Below, piece after piece: positions 47,464 to 58,895 of a stretch of DNA of 64,000 bases. The translations under genes were made by a program, and so were the position numbers. Source of the DNA: Pelobates cultripes (lineage: Eukaryota > Chordata > Amphibia > Anura > Pelobatidae); NCBI GenBank assembly GCA_933207985.1, contig OW240917.1, forward strand, positions 99,236,299 through 99,300,298, written 5' to 3'. The notes under the pieces were generated by a model, which saw nothing but the letters and a program-made list of their open reading frames with translations, ran no database searches and was not told the DNA's origin. Within the stretch, counting starts at the first letter, position 1. Each line of letters opens with the position of its first letter.

Positions 47464-48941
47464 CTTTGTCTAGAAACCTTCTCAATGGCTCACACACCTA
47501 AGACAAATGCGGCATGAATTTTGCTAGGTATGTGACAAAGCCAATAAAACGCTGCACTGCTTTGGTGTCACCAGGCAATGGCATATCCATATTTGATTCT
47601 AATCTTATCTGGGTCAGCTTTCAAGTCTTGTTGAGACAGGATATGTCCATGGAAGCGGACTTCTTATACCATGAATTGTAATTTCTTTACGCTGAGTCTC
47701 AGCATTACCTGCCTGCAGTGATCCAATAATGCTACTAGTTTCTCATCATGGTCATGCTCAGCTTCCTCATTTGTATTACCACAGCCAATTATAAGAATGT
47801 CATCTGCTATTGGTTCAGTTCTGTGGAGCCCACTTAACAGTTCATGCTGGTTTCGGTGATATACTTCTGGCAGCTTGAGCCATCTCTTTCGGCCTCCAGA
47901 AAGTGGTCATGTAGCTACCCTTTTAAACAGTCTTCACTGTAGAAAGTCATCTCTTGCATCAACAAGTGTAAAAACCTGTGCTTTGGGCAGTTTGTGCAAA
48001 ACATCCTCAAGTGTTGGCATTTTGTAGTGTGACCTGATGTTAAGAAACTTCGGATCAATGCAAATTCTAATCTTGTCAGGCTTTCTAATTACTACCATGT
48101 TGCTTATCCAATCAGTTGGCTCTGATACTGATGTAATATATCTGTTAGCTTCATTCTTATCCAGTTGCGCTTTTACTTGTGGCTTAATGGCTATTGGTAC
48201 ATTGTGTGGGGCACATTGTACTGGTGGAATGGTAGGTTCCAGTTCATAATGAACCCCTCGTGGAACAGATACTATTGGGCCACTAAGCACATCATTATAG
48301 ACATTGAGGATTTTCAGTTTTGTCAGTGGCCTAGTCAATGGATTTGCAACCTGATTATCAATATTGTGCAGCTCAGCAGGAATTGAGAATTGCATCAGTC
48401 CCAGGCGCTCACATGCTGAACCAGACAATAGAGGTTTGTGATTGGCTTCAACAATCTCAAATTCAAGTTTGTGTATATGCTCACGTATGGTGCACTCTGT
48501 TTGGAAAAGTCCCAATGATTCCATTAGTTCCCCTGAATATAGCTTCAGCTTGGTGCTGCTAGGCTGAAGTGGTGTCCTAGGTGCCAGTTTCATCTTGTCT
48601 TTCAAACTCATGACATCACATGTTGCACCAGAATCCAACTGGCAGGGTTGACATATATTATTCTTTTTGAGATTTACAAACCATTTTTTGCCCTTAAACT
48701 TTACAGCACCAATGCATTCCTTTGAGTAAATCACATCATTGCTAAGCAGGAGTGCCTCCTCAGAATCAGACATTTGTTCAATTGTGTTTAGCTCCCTTGC
48801 TTCCTTTCTTCTTGACAGACATACTCCAGCATAATGATTTAGCCTACCACATGATCTACAGGTCTTCCCATATGCAGGACACTGTTGTTTCTTGCTCACA
48901 TGAATACTGCCACAGTACTTACATGATGTAGACTTGCTCAC
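47464..48941 (-). pseudogene. Zinc knuckles, protease and RT
   Basis: The frame 48941-47934 starts with two cysteine knuckles (CKYCGSIHVSKKQQCPAYGK and CRSCGRLNHYAGVC), then a protease with CQLDSGATCDVMS and GSACERLGL, then RT (EPTDWISNMVVIRKPDKIRI, CIDPKFLNIRSHYKMP). The RT active site reads ADDILIIG near 47790-47815 in another frame. Frames are broken after 47934. Confidence 0.9.
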
Positions 48942-48980
48942 AGGTGAGGTTCTTTGGTGATTATTGTATTGATGCGTGTG

Positions 48981-49256
48981 CTAGTGGTTCTTCAAGCTTA
49001 GCTGTTGCTTGAAGGCTGCATGGATGCTGTCAGTCTGTTTATCCTGCTCTATAGCTCTTATATGTTTGTCGGTAAGTTCTGCAGTGCGACATATCTCAAT
49101 TGCAGCATGTAGGTTTAAATCATGTTCCCTCAATAGGCGGCGGCGGGTACTTTCAGTATTAATACCTAGAAATATTTCGTCACGAATAAGTTCATCTCTC
49201 AAGGAGCCATACTCACAACCTTTTCTCTTAGCCTTGTGACAAAGTTGTCTATTCAT
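48981..49256 (-). pseudogene. Gag C-terminal segment
   Basis: It contains YGSLRDELIRDEIFLGINTE, RRRLLREHDLNLHAAIEICR and TAELTDKHIRAIE, the characteristic end of Gag in K02A2.6-like gypsy elements. The segment upstream to 49714 is further gag sequence without a long frame. Confidence 0.88.
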
Positions 49257-49714
49257 TCACCTTCTTCTTGCTTGCAGCTGCCAAATATATATATATCTTT
49301 CATATATTACACTTTTTGCAGGTCTGAAGAAAGCTTCCAATGCATCAAGGATGGCTTTAGTATCTTTTGCTCCTCTGCGAGCTTCAAATTATACTTGTAC
49401 ACATGGTAGCACTCACTGCCCATCACCGTCCTCGGTGTGGCTGCTTTCACTGCTGCAGGCTTCTCATTCAGCCCTTTAGCTAGGCCCTGTAGCCAAACTC
49501 AGCTCTGAAGTTATCCTGCAATCCCCACTCCCCCTCATTGCCTTGGGTAGTGGAATGCTATGAGCAGCTGCCATGATGCTGGTTTTCTTGCTTCCAATGC
49601 TCAGCTTGCAGGACAGTAGTAGCTGTAATTGCTACAGGAGGCACAGTCACTTCCAAAACATCTCTCACTGCAAGACTTGCAAGCTCCTGGCATCAAATGT
49701 GTGAGAGCAGACCA

Positions 49715-49736
49715 GGTTCAGATACTTCTGACACCA
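49715..49736 (-). promoter_or_regulatory. Primer-binding site of the second gypsy element
   Basis: Directly after the LTR the - strand reads TGGTGTCAGAAGT, the form of tRNA-type primer site common in this group. I cannot confirm the tRNA from sequence alone. Confidence 0.65.
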
Positions 49737-49931
49737 TGTTTCAGGAGATATAAATAAAGACACTGCCCGGTATTCATGTATAGCAGCCATATTTCAGGAG
49801 ATACAGGAAGGAAGCACACACCCCAACAGGAAACACATGCAATAGAAAATAAACCATAGAGTTAGTTGCATGTAAACCAAACATAACATACATAACAGAA
49901 ACATGCAATGCATTCAGCAACAGCCACTACA
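49737..49931 (-). repeat. 5' LTR of the second gypsy element
   Basis: 195 bp between TGTTTCAGG and CCACTACA on the + strand (TG...CA). An AATAAA-type signal (AAATAAAGACAC) lies on the + strand at 49751-49762, so on the transcribed strand only TTTATT is seen. An internal direct repeat of TTTCAGGAGATA occurs at about 49739 and 49791. No second LTR was found. Confidence 0.7.
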
Positions 49932-50784
49932 GGCATCCTTGGTGTCAATTGTGATTACCGTTTTTAACAAATTACAATGCAGGAAGAGCATTTCTATAAG
50001 CTCTAGTGGTTTTGGTACTTTAAGTGTCTCTTTAATGTGTGTTTCATAATATCCTAATAGAGCCTCAGTTAACGACTGCAATTATGGAGATTTGCAAAGT
50101 TCACATTAAGTTTACTGGACTACACAAACTGAAAATATAGCTTATGGTACGCTTTACAATATTGTACAGTTATAATACCATGGATGCAGCTAGATATGTA
50201 CTCTGTTTTACATATTTCTAACTTTATTACTGTATCATTATAGTTTTTGGAAAATCACATTTTAAAATATATATTACCACTACTGCAAAATGTGCTTTGT
50301 GTTTTGTAAACCAAAATAAAACTTTTGAATCAGTTTCATAAGTTTATTACTATGCATACATACATTAAATGTTTAGTGTTCAGTTCACGAGTTCACAGTA
50401 GCTAAAATGAGCTCACATGTCGGGTCTAGTACACTAGAAGACTGCGAAGAGGGGTTGTCATTTTAGTTATAACACATCCTGTTTTTAGATTAAACAAAGA
50501 CAGCAAAAAACAGAGTTCTAAGGAAATTAGTGGTGGGTAACCCCAGGAGTAAAAGTAGTATATGAAGGGTAAAGATTTCCTTGAACGTATACGTATGCAA
50601 GTTAAACGTTACTTTTATTAATACAATATTATAAAAAGAAAGAATAGTCACTATATTCCTCAAGCCAAGAATCACAAATATCTGAAGGGTGGAATATCAA
50701 ACGGCAATTAAGAGGAATAGAATTAGAGCCACGACGTGTGTTTTGCTGGTCAGGCGGCTCTTGAAGGGTGCATGTATAATCAGT
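49932..50784. other. Unassigned A+T-rich sequence with one MITE end
   Basis: CTAGTGGTTTTGGTACTTTAAGTG...CTCTTTAA near 49998-50034 resembles one T2-like end. No gene was recognised. Confidence 0.4.
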
Positions 50785-51031
50785 CCCTTTAGACTTTTTA
50801 AACAGAGAAAAGGCAGTGTTTACATTGCAGCCTAGGGGTGCCTCCACTGGCCACTCCTCAAATGGCTAACAGTGGTGCTTCCTGGGGCAGTGTTGCAGTG
50901 TGCAGCTCTGACATTGAATGTCTACACCCTTTGCATGGAGACACTGAGCTGTGTTTGGCTTGTGCTGGCTCTGCCTCTTTAACTATCAAGCCAATCTAAT
51001 GCTTTTCTATGAACCTATAGTGTTTCTTTAA
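50785..51031. mobile_element. T2-like MITE fragment (right end)
   Basis: It ends ATAGTGTTTCTTTAA and shares with 51115-51430 the order ACATTGCAGCC, CCTCCACTGGCCACTCCTC, GCTCTGACATTGAATGTCT and TTTGCATGGAGACACT. The left end is missing. Confidence 0.6.
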
Positions 51032-51114
51032 GGCACTGTTTCTAACGTGTAACATCAGCAATTTGAATATCACCTGATCTGTAAGGTACACCCCCTATGA
51101 CATAAATAAAATTC

Positions 51115-51440
51115 TTAAAGGAACACTATAGTCACCAGAACCACTACAACTTAATGTAATGGCTCTGGTGTATATAGCCTGTCCCTGCAGACTTTTTAAG
51201 GTAAACGCTGCCTCTTCATAAAAAGTACAGTTTTTGCATTGCTGCCTTCTAGCACCTCTAGTGGCTGCCTCTCAGATGGCCACTAAAGTGTCTCCTTTCT
51301 CAGTGCTGCAGAAGTTGCAGCCCCTACATTCAGCATCTCTGTGCTCTTTTGCATGGAGACGCTAAACATTCCCCATAGAGATGCTTTTAATTGATTTAAT
51401 GCATCTCTATCAGGAGATGTTGTATGGTAATTGTTTATCT
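51115..51440. mobile_element. T2-like MITE fragment (left end)
   Basis: It begins TTAAAGGAACACTATAGTCA with an end hairpin (CCAGAACCACTACA...TAATGGCTCTGG). The interior includes CACCTCTAGTGGCTGCCTCT and TTTGCATGGAGACGCT. Its right end appears replaced by hAT-type sequence after about 51440. Confidence 0.65.
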
Positions 51441-51549
51441 CAGCTACAGAGGCAGGCCAGCTCTCGCGAGACTGGCACGGTGTTGGAAAAAAGAGGAGTA
51501 AAAATATCATTCCCATGCGATCAGAGGGGGTTGGTGACCTAAACATACA

Positions 51550-52510
51550 CATTTAATTACAGACACCTGGACAGACACACACACTGACACAGACAGAAAA
51601 ACACACACACTCACACATTCACAAAGTGATATTATTGATACACTCAAAACAAACAAAACATACAAACTTACATACACACATGACAGATATACAGAAAAAA
51701 AAAAATACATATTTTTAGCCACCCTCCTGTTTCCTACCTTTTGAGGAGCCCTATCACAGTATGGCAGAGCAGGCACCTTCTTACCTTGATGACAGGTGCC
51801 TGCTGTGCGATCAAATCCCAGGCTCCAGGCATACTAAACGGAAGGCGGGAGGAGTGAGGAGCTGCCCCACACTGGATCCCAGGGAGGTGAGTGTTTGAGT
51901 GTTTGTCAGTGAGTGTGTGTGTGTCACTGAGTGTATGCCTGTGTGTGTGTATCAGTGAGTGTCTGTCAGTGAGTGGTATGTGTGTCTGTCAGTGAGTGTC
52001 TGTGTCTGTCTCTCAGTGAGTGAGTATATGTCTGTCTGTCAGTGAGTGAGTGTGTGTGTGTCTGTCTGTCTGTCACTGAGGGAGTTTATGTCTGTCAGTG
52101 AGTGTATGTCAGTGAGTGTCTGTGTGAGTGTGTGTCAGTGAGTGAATGTCTGTCAGTGAATTTCTGTGTGTGTCAGTTAGTGAGTGTATGTCTGTCAGTG
52201 ATTGTGTGTGTGTGTGTGTGTGTGTGAGTGTATGTCTGTCTGTTAGTAAGTGCCTGTGTGTGTGTGTCAGTGAGTGATTATATGCCTGTCAGCGAGTGTC
52301 TGCCTATCTGTCATTGAGTGAGTGTATGTCTGTCAGTGAGTGTGTGTGTGTGTCAGTGAGTGACAGTGAGTGTGTGTCTGTCAGTGAGTTTCTGTGTGTG
52401 TGTGTGTCAGTGAGTGTATGTGTGTCAGCGTGTGTCTGTCAGTGAGTGACATGAAGGGGCGGCAAAATGGATTTTTGCCTAGGACGCCAGAAATCCTTGC
52501 ACCGGCCCTG
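51550..52510. mobile_element. hAT element fragment with CCCTG right end
   Basis: The right terminus reads CCTTGCACCGGCCCTG and the inner flank GGGGCGGCAAAATGGATTTT matches (inverted) the left end of the hAT at 44235. The interior has a GGCTCCAGGCATACTAAACG block and a TG minisatellite. No left terminus was found. Confidence 0.7.
51890..52445. repeat. TG-rich minisatellite
   Basis: Tandem GTGTCTGTCAGTGAGTG units, as at 24060-24645. Confidence 0.92.
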
Positions 52511-52712
52511 CACACAGACAAGCTCACTCACTAGCAGGCACACACACACAGACAAGCTCACTCACAAGCAGGCGCACACACACACAGACAAGCTCACTCA
52601 CTAGCAGGCATACACACACACACACACACAGACAAGCTCACTCACTAGCAGGAACACACACACACACAGACAAGCTCACTCACTGGTATTCCAGTGGGCC
52701 AGTCCGGCCCTG
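52511..52712. repeat. CA-rich array ending in a second hAT terminus
   Basis: Units of GACAAGCTCACTCACTAGCA alternate with AC runs; the end GGCCAGTCCGGCCCTG is a hAT terminus of another subfamily. The hAT ending at 52510 may therefore be nested in this one. Confidence 0.7.
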
Positions 52713-53553
52713 AACCGACCTAATATATATATTATGGTAACATCATTGCCTTAGATCTGGTTTAAATCTCAGACCACCTTGTCAGTAAGTGTCCTTGGGC
52801 AAAACTAATGATCCACCTCATTGCTTGTAATCTCAGTTGAGCAGAGCCTTCTTCACCTTTAAATCTACCTGTGAAGTTATATAAAAGATAACAATAAAAT
52901 AAAAAGAAGAACACCTAGAGGTTGCTATGTAGAGCCCATGCAGAAATAGAGAAGGGACAAATGCTATAGCAAGCTTGAGACCCCCTATTCCATTTACATG
53001 GGGAAATAAAGATAAGAAAATTACTTTGTTTTCTTACTTCTGGGGCAGGGAATTATCTAACTAGTGATTTTAAGGTTCTTATAACTTAACAATGACAGCA
53101 GACATTAGGGTTTTTTCAGAGCAATTTGTAAATGTATTTTGACCTTTTGGCTACAAAGCAATTACCGGTAAGCAGAGGCATGGAAAGACCTGATTTCTCC
53201 ATGCAAGTTCGGGCAAGGAAATAATTAGTGGGTGTAAAAATATGAAACATATATTGTATTCCTCAACGGATACACAAAAAAACTATATGAAAATATAAAA
53301 GTAGTAACAGATAGAGAGTAAACTATAATGGAACACAATTATTTGTGATTGTACCATTGTTATATACAATTGAATGTAAGATTTTCCTTTTTGGTTTTTA
53401 AAGCGAAAAAAAAAGTATGATATTGTGTAAAGATAAATATTCCTTAAAATAAGAAAGAATAATGATCTTCATAACACTAAGAATTCAGTGTGACTGCTGT
53501 TGATTTCATTTGCATAATGGGCCTGGCACTGTTTTCACATTTAGCAGATCTTG
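52713..53553. other. Unassigned A+T-rich sequence
   Basis: No termini, arrays or coding similarity seen. Confidence 0.5.
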
Positions 53554-54885
53554 TTAAAGAGACTCTCCAGTGCCAGGAAAACAAACCGTTTTCCTGGCAC
53601 TCCAGGTCCCCTCTCCCTGCCAACACGAGAAAGGTTGCCTAAGAGGGTGAAAGAGTGAAGGGCGACCTGCCTTTCCTCTAACACTCCCCCTAGGTATACC
53701 CACAGTAGTGAAAATAACTCATAGGGTATGAATAGAGTAAAAATTTAAAACTTATGTTTATTGAATTCTATTTAAAAATCTCTTTAAGGACAAAAATTAA
53801 TGAAATAGGTGAAACACACAGTGTTGGTGAATTTAAAAAGGAAAGGTTCTATGCAGTCTAGACAGTCTCTTGTATATGTATATGTAACTAACTGTAAGTG
53901 GTTACTAATAAATTGATTTATACAATAAAATACGGTAATCGCTTGTATATAGAAGTGTAACTACCTGTAAGTTGTTACTAATGAATTGACTTCTACAATA
54001 GACACAATAGTCAAGAATATATCTAAAGCGGCACTGTCATGCCGAACTTACCTTTCCTCAATCTCTTCCTCTTCTCCCCCTCTCTCAGGATCTGTTCTTC
54101 TTTTCTTCCTGTCTTCTTTAGTTTTCTTTAAAATCATAAGACAAAGTAGGGACTCTTTGCCTTATGGAGGATTCCTCCGCTTGACCAGCTCTGACCAGCG
54201 GAGGAGCAAAGTGTGCTTCATTTCTGCTGGTCAGAGCAATTTCCCCATAATTCTTACCTTTCCACTGTGTTCCCGCGATGCTTCCTGTAATTTTAGACGA
54301 AACTGCCGAATTGCGTTCTAACTGAATGAGAACAGCATGTTCGTTTCTTTTAGAACTCAATTCGGCATTTTGTTCAGATCGCAATTTCATTCGAATGAAT
54401 GAAACTCCGATCCTATTCTTGCTGTGGCTGCATCTTGCAGCCGCTTAGTAGATAACTCCCTAATTCCCACGGTATCAGGGAGTTATCTACTGAAAGACCA
54501 AAATTGGTCTTCCAGCCACATTTACTAATATTGAGTAAAAATTACTTAGTATTAGTAAATGATCTGCCCCTACTCGCTATACCGCAATGCCACGCACGCG
54601 CATTAGACCTCCCCATAGGAAAGCATTGAAAATGCATTCAATGCTTTCCTATGGGGATTTCAGCGACGCTGGAGGTCCTCACATAGCGTGAGGATGTCCA
54701 GCGATGCTATAGCACAGATCTGTGCTATAAACCCGGAAGTGCCCTCTAATGGCTGTCTATTAGACAGCCACTAGAGGAGGAGTTAACCCTGCAAGGTAAA
54801 TATTGCAGTTTATGGGTAGTGGGAGTTGGCACCTAGACCACTCCAATGGGCAGAAGTGGTCTGGGTGCCTGGAGTGTCCCTTTAA
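53554..54885. mobile_element. Long or composite T2-type MITE
   Basis: The ends are TTAAAGAGACTCTCCAGTGC and the complement of TTAAAGGGACACTCCAGGCA. End hairpins (GTGCCAGGAAAAC...GTTTTCCTGGCAC at 53570-53600; GACCACT...AGTGGTC at 54836-54862) and internal hairpins (AAAGCATT, CTCTAATGGCTGTC) match the shorter MITEs. The extra middle (about 53740-54540) includes other inverted pairs, such as CCTCCGCT...AGCGGAGG (54174-54205) and GATAACTCCCT...AGGGAGTTATC (54453-54490). It probably contains a second, nested element. Confidence 0.7.
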
Positions 54886-55907
54886 GCCATGAGATGACAA
54901 ACATCAGTCATGTTGAATTCTTGGTGACATGAAGTTTATTACTCCATCTCCATTGAGAAGGGGTCTGGAATAGGGATCTATGATTCTGCATCCTTGCTCA
55001 ATAGTAAATCTCAAAGTGGCAACTTTGTGATAATTCATAAATTGAAAAAAAGGGAGTCTGCTCTTCCAAAAAGGTCTTGTCCCCATGGGCAGTTTGCCAT
55101 GCTTAGTAAAAAGAGGAGGGAGTTTGTTGTTTACATCTATAAAGCCAATAGGCATTGAAATATAAAAGAGAACAGTGTGTTTACATCTACAATCCGGGTG
55201 TGGTGCTGAAAACGAATCAGTGCTATGGCTTGCATAGAAGGGGTTAAAAACAAACACCACCAAACATGCAAAACATTTCTATTTAAAGGCACACCCCGCT
55301 GCCCAAATAATTTAAAAGTCAATGTTTAGTAGATATACCACTTTAATAACTATGCAGGCATTTAATTATGTATTTCTGATTCTAAAAACAGCTTGAAAAC
55401 CTGCAAATCTCTTCCCTGCATCCATTACAAGCCCTTTCCATTCTAACCCAGGCCAGACTTTCTGTGGCTGTCCAATCACAGACTTCCCAATGCAGCTCAA
55501 TGAGAAGTCTTTGCAAGACAGGTGCTCTGGGTAATTGCTTAACTCCCACTCAGCTAAACTACCAAGAAGTAACAGGTCTAGTTGTTGGACTGAAAACCAG
55601 GAGGTGAGACAAGGTTAATGACAATTTTTACTAAAATTTGCACTTTTTGTAAAATGAAAAGAAAACAAACAACAACAAAAAACGGGCAGACTCTTCATAT
55701 ACAGAATGCACTTCAGATAAAGAACCTTTGGGTCTGGTGAGTCCCTTAAAGGTAGATGTAATCAGCAGCTTTCCAAATAGAAATATTGCATGCTGTAACC
55801 AGTATTTCTCATAAATGAATGACTCGCTACCAGAACAAGAAATCCCCTCCTCTTAATCATTAGTAAAATCTTACACATCTCATAACCAAGCGTTCCCCTA
55901 AAATTAT
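54886..55907. other. Unassigned sequence
   Basis: No element ends or coding similarity were recognised. A - strand frame at 54904-55263 has no family features. Confidence 0.5.
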
Positions 55908-56076
55908 TTTACACAGAGGAAACACAATGCACTCGGGGAGGATTTATCAAGATACGTCCAAGACATTTTTCTGATTCAATTTATCTTTAGGCCCTAAAGA
56001 TAAACTGCATCAGAAAAATGTCTCGGATGTTGCTTGATAAATCCTCCCCGAGTGCATTGTGTTTCCTCTGTGTAAA
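55908..56076. repeat. 169-bp near-perfect palindrome
   Basis: Arms of about 80 bp, from TTTACACAGAGGAAACACAA to its complement, pair with only a few mismatches; the centre is TTTAGGCCCTAAA. It looks like a foldback MITE that could form a long hairpin. See findings. Confidence 0.9.
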
Positions 56077-56929
56077 GAAATTACTGGAGTCTGAATGGAA
56101 CTGCCACTTGGCTGGTAATGGTAGGACTAAAGGACTGTGATTATGTATTTGTTCTTCATATCCTACTTAGTTTAGTGAATATTATACATTGGAGTCAAAC
56201 CTTTCTGACTTCCATTACTTCAATTCCAATATAAAAAGCAGGAGAGGCATCACAATGTTTGGTACAAATGTATGATGCATGTTTAAGGCCTGAGTGCCAA
56301 AATGTATATTTATCTTTGTTCATATGATCCAATAAACATATTTTTGTGTTGAAAATTGTGATGCCTCTCCTAATTATCCTGCTGGGGATTGTTGGTCCCT
56401 GATTTTATAGTCTTCATTCCTGCCACTATTTACCACTGCTTCGTATGTTGTGTGCTGCATATTCTTGTTTTAGGCCCATATAAAGCATTCATCAGTTCTT
56501 TTACAAAAGTATCTGTTAAGAAAAATAGTTCAGGTAAATGTGTGAAATATGTTTCTGTATGACATACAGATGGGCTGCTTATGTCTGATTTGCATTAGCA
56601 TCTGATAGAATAGCTCAAACACAAAGCTTGCCATGCTCAGAGATATTTCCAGCCATAATTCCTCACACATTCCAGCGATAGGTAAGTGACCCCCACCTTC
56701 TCAGTAGTGCTGTGGATCAACTTTCCTTTATTCTTGCACCTTCTCAGTGAAAGCTGGCAGCCATCCTCTCCTATGCACTAATCTGTATGCGAGGATGAGG
56801 TGGTGCTAGGGGATGGGAAATGACATCACACCCTGTCCTGCAGAGTGCTCATGGCCTGTGAGCACTATGATGATAAGGAGCAGCAGCCTGGCAGAGACAC
56901 CAGGTATGTTCCTTGTAAATATTTTCTAC
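56077..56929. other. Unassigned sequence with a 17-bp inverted pair
   Basis: AGGAGAGGCATCACAAT (56239-56255) recurs inverted at about 56354-56370, around an AATAAA (56331). This could be the end of an unrecognised retroelement. Nothing else was identified. Confidence 0.4.
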
Positions 56930-58895
56930 ATCCCCTATGCACTTAGCCCACCATCCCTTCCTACACCCTCCACAGCCCCTGTGCCTACCTCACCCACTGT
57001 AGTCCATATCCCTTCCTGCACCCATATCTGCCTCTATGCCACCCCCTCACAACCACCACAGGTCCTGCACCCACTAAAGCCCCTATCCATCCATGTACCC
57101 TCCTCAGCCTCTATTCCTCCCTGTACTTACCACAGGCCCTATGCCCCACTACACCCATCACAGCCCCTATGCTCCGCCACACATACCTTTGCCTCTATCC
57201 ATCCTTTTACTTACCACAGGCCCTCTTGCACTCACACAACCCCCCCAAACACCCGGGGGGTGAAAGAGTAACCTTTGCCCTCCTACACCGACCTCAGCCT
57301 CTATCCCTTCCTGTACCCATCATAGCCTCCCTGTACCCACCAGACCCCATATGCCTTCCTGCATCCCTCCCTGCAAACACAACAGCCCTGCAATGCACCA
57401 ACCTCAGCCCCTATCCTTCCCTGTAAACACCACAGCCCTCCTTATCCCCTATCACTCCCTTTACCCACTGCAGCCCCTTGCACCTACCACAGCCCAAATC
57501 CCTCTCTGCACCCACCACATCCTCAGCTTCCTGCACCCACTACAGCTTCTATCCCTCCCTGTATCCACCTCAGTCCCTCTGCGCCCACCACAGCCTCTAT
57601 GCCTTCCTGCACACACCACATCCCCATGCACCCACCACATCGCCTATGCCCTCCCTGCACCCACTACAACCCCTATGCCCTCCCTGCACCCACCTCACCC
57701 TCTATCTCTTCCTTTAACTACCTCATCCAATAGAGCACCAATGCTTTTTGGTGTCCACTACAGCCCTTATCCCTACTTGCGCTCACTACAGTTTCTATGC
57801 ACCCTGTGCCCACTACAGCCACTATGACCCCCTGACCCTACCACAGGCCCTATACCTTCCTGCACCCAACTCAGCCTCCATTCTGTCGGTACACACCACA
57901 GCTCCAATGCTTTCCTGCACCCACTACCGCCCCATCCCTCATACCTTACTTAGCCTCTATCCCTCCCTGTACACACCACAGACCCTATCCCTTCCTGCGC
58001 CCACAACAGCTTCTATCCCTTCCTGCGCCCACAACAGCTTCTATCCCTTCCTGCGCCCACAACAGCTTCTATCCCTTCCTGCGTCCACAAAACAGCTTCT
58101 ATCCCTCCCTGCGCCCACTACAACTCCATGCACTTAATACAGCCCGTATGCCCTCTGCACCAACCTCAGCCTCTATCCCTCCCTGTAACCACCAAAGCCC
58201 CCATGCCTCTATAACTCCCTGTAAACAACACATGCCTTATACCCACCACAGCCTGTATGCCCTCTTTCATCAACCCCTATATTCATACTGTAATCACTAG
58301 AGCCCCTATCCCCCCTGCACCCACCAGAGCCCAAATCCCTCCCTCCTCTGCCTCTATGCCTTCCTGCACCCACCTAATCCTCTATCCCTCACAGCACCCA
58401 TCTCAGCCACTATCCCTCACTGTACCCACACCAGCCCCTATGCATCCACCACAGCCTCCATACCTCCTTCCATCCACCACAGTCTCCATCCCTCATTGCA
58501 TGCACCACATCCCCCATCTCCCTGTGCACCTACTACATCCCCCATCTTTCCCTTCACCCACCTCACCAACAACAGCATCTATGCCCTTCTGTGTCCACTA
58601 CAGCTTCTATCCCTCCCAGCACCCACTACAGCCCCTATGACCCCTGTACCTATTACAGCTCCATGCTTCCATGAGCCTACCACAGCTTTCCTGCACCCAC
58701 CTCAGACTCTCTCTCCCTGTACTCGCCACAGCCATCATTCCTCCCGACACCCTTCCCTGTACCTACCTCACCCAGTAAAGCCACTATGCCTTTCTGAACC
58801 CAATACAGCTCCTATGCTTTTCTGTGTTTACTATAGCCCCTATCCCCTCTTGTGCCTACTATAGCCACTATGCTCCCCTGCCCCCACCTAATCCT
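56930..58895. repeat. C-rich minisatellite, about 2 kb
   Basis: Degenerate tandem units of the type CCCTGCACCCACCACAGCCC-CTATGCC cover the whole region, mostly 24-30 bp long. At 57990-58110 four nearly identical 28-bp units occur in a row (CTTCCTGCGCCCACAACAG core). Proline-rich open frames run through it in all three + frames and are not genes. The C-rich/G-rich strand bias is strong. Confidence 0.93.

Larger units (their letters stand above)
46238..49931 (-). mobile_element. Second Ty3/gypsy element, decayed, 3' truncated
   Basis: From right to left (element 5' to 3'): one 195-bp LTR (49737-49931), a primer-binding site, gag end, zinc knuckles, protease, RT, RNase H, integrase. The proteins resemble the K02A2.6-like gypsy group widespread in animals. 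The integrase C-terminus and the 3' LTR are missing. Many stops and frame changes show it is old. It is unrelated in detail to the chromovirus at 19002, having no chromodomain seen. Confidence 0.87.

Noticed and set aside
56813..58864. Several proline- and threonine-rich open frames
   Set aside because: All three + frames stay open through the C-rich array; there are no splice signals, domains or codon bias.
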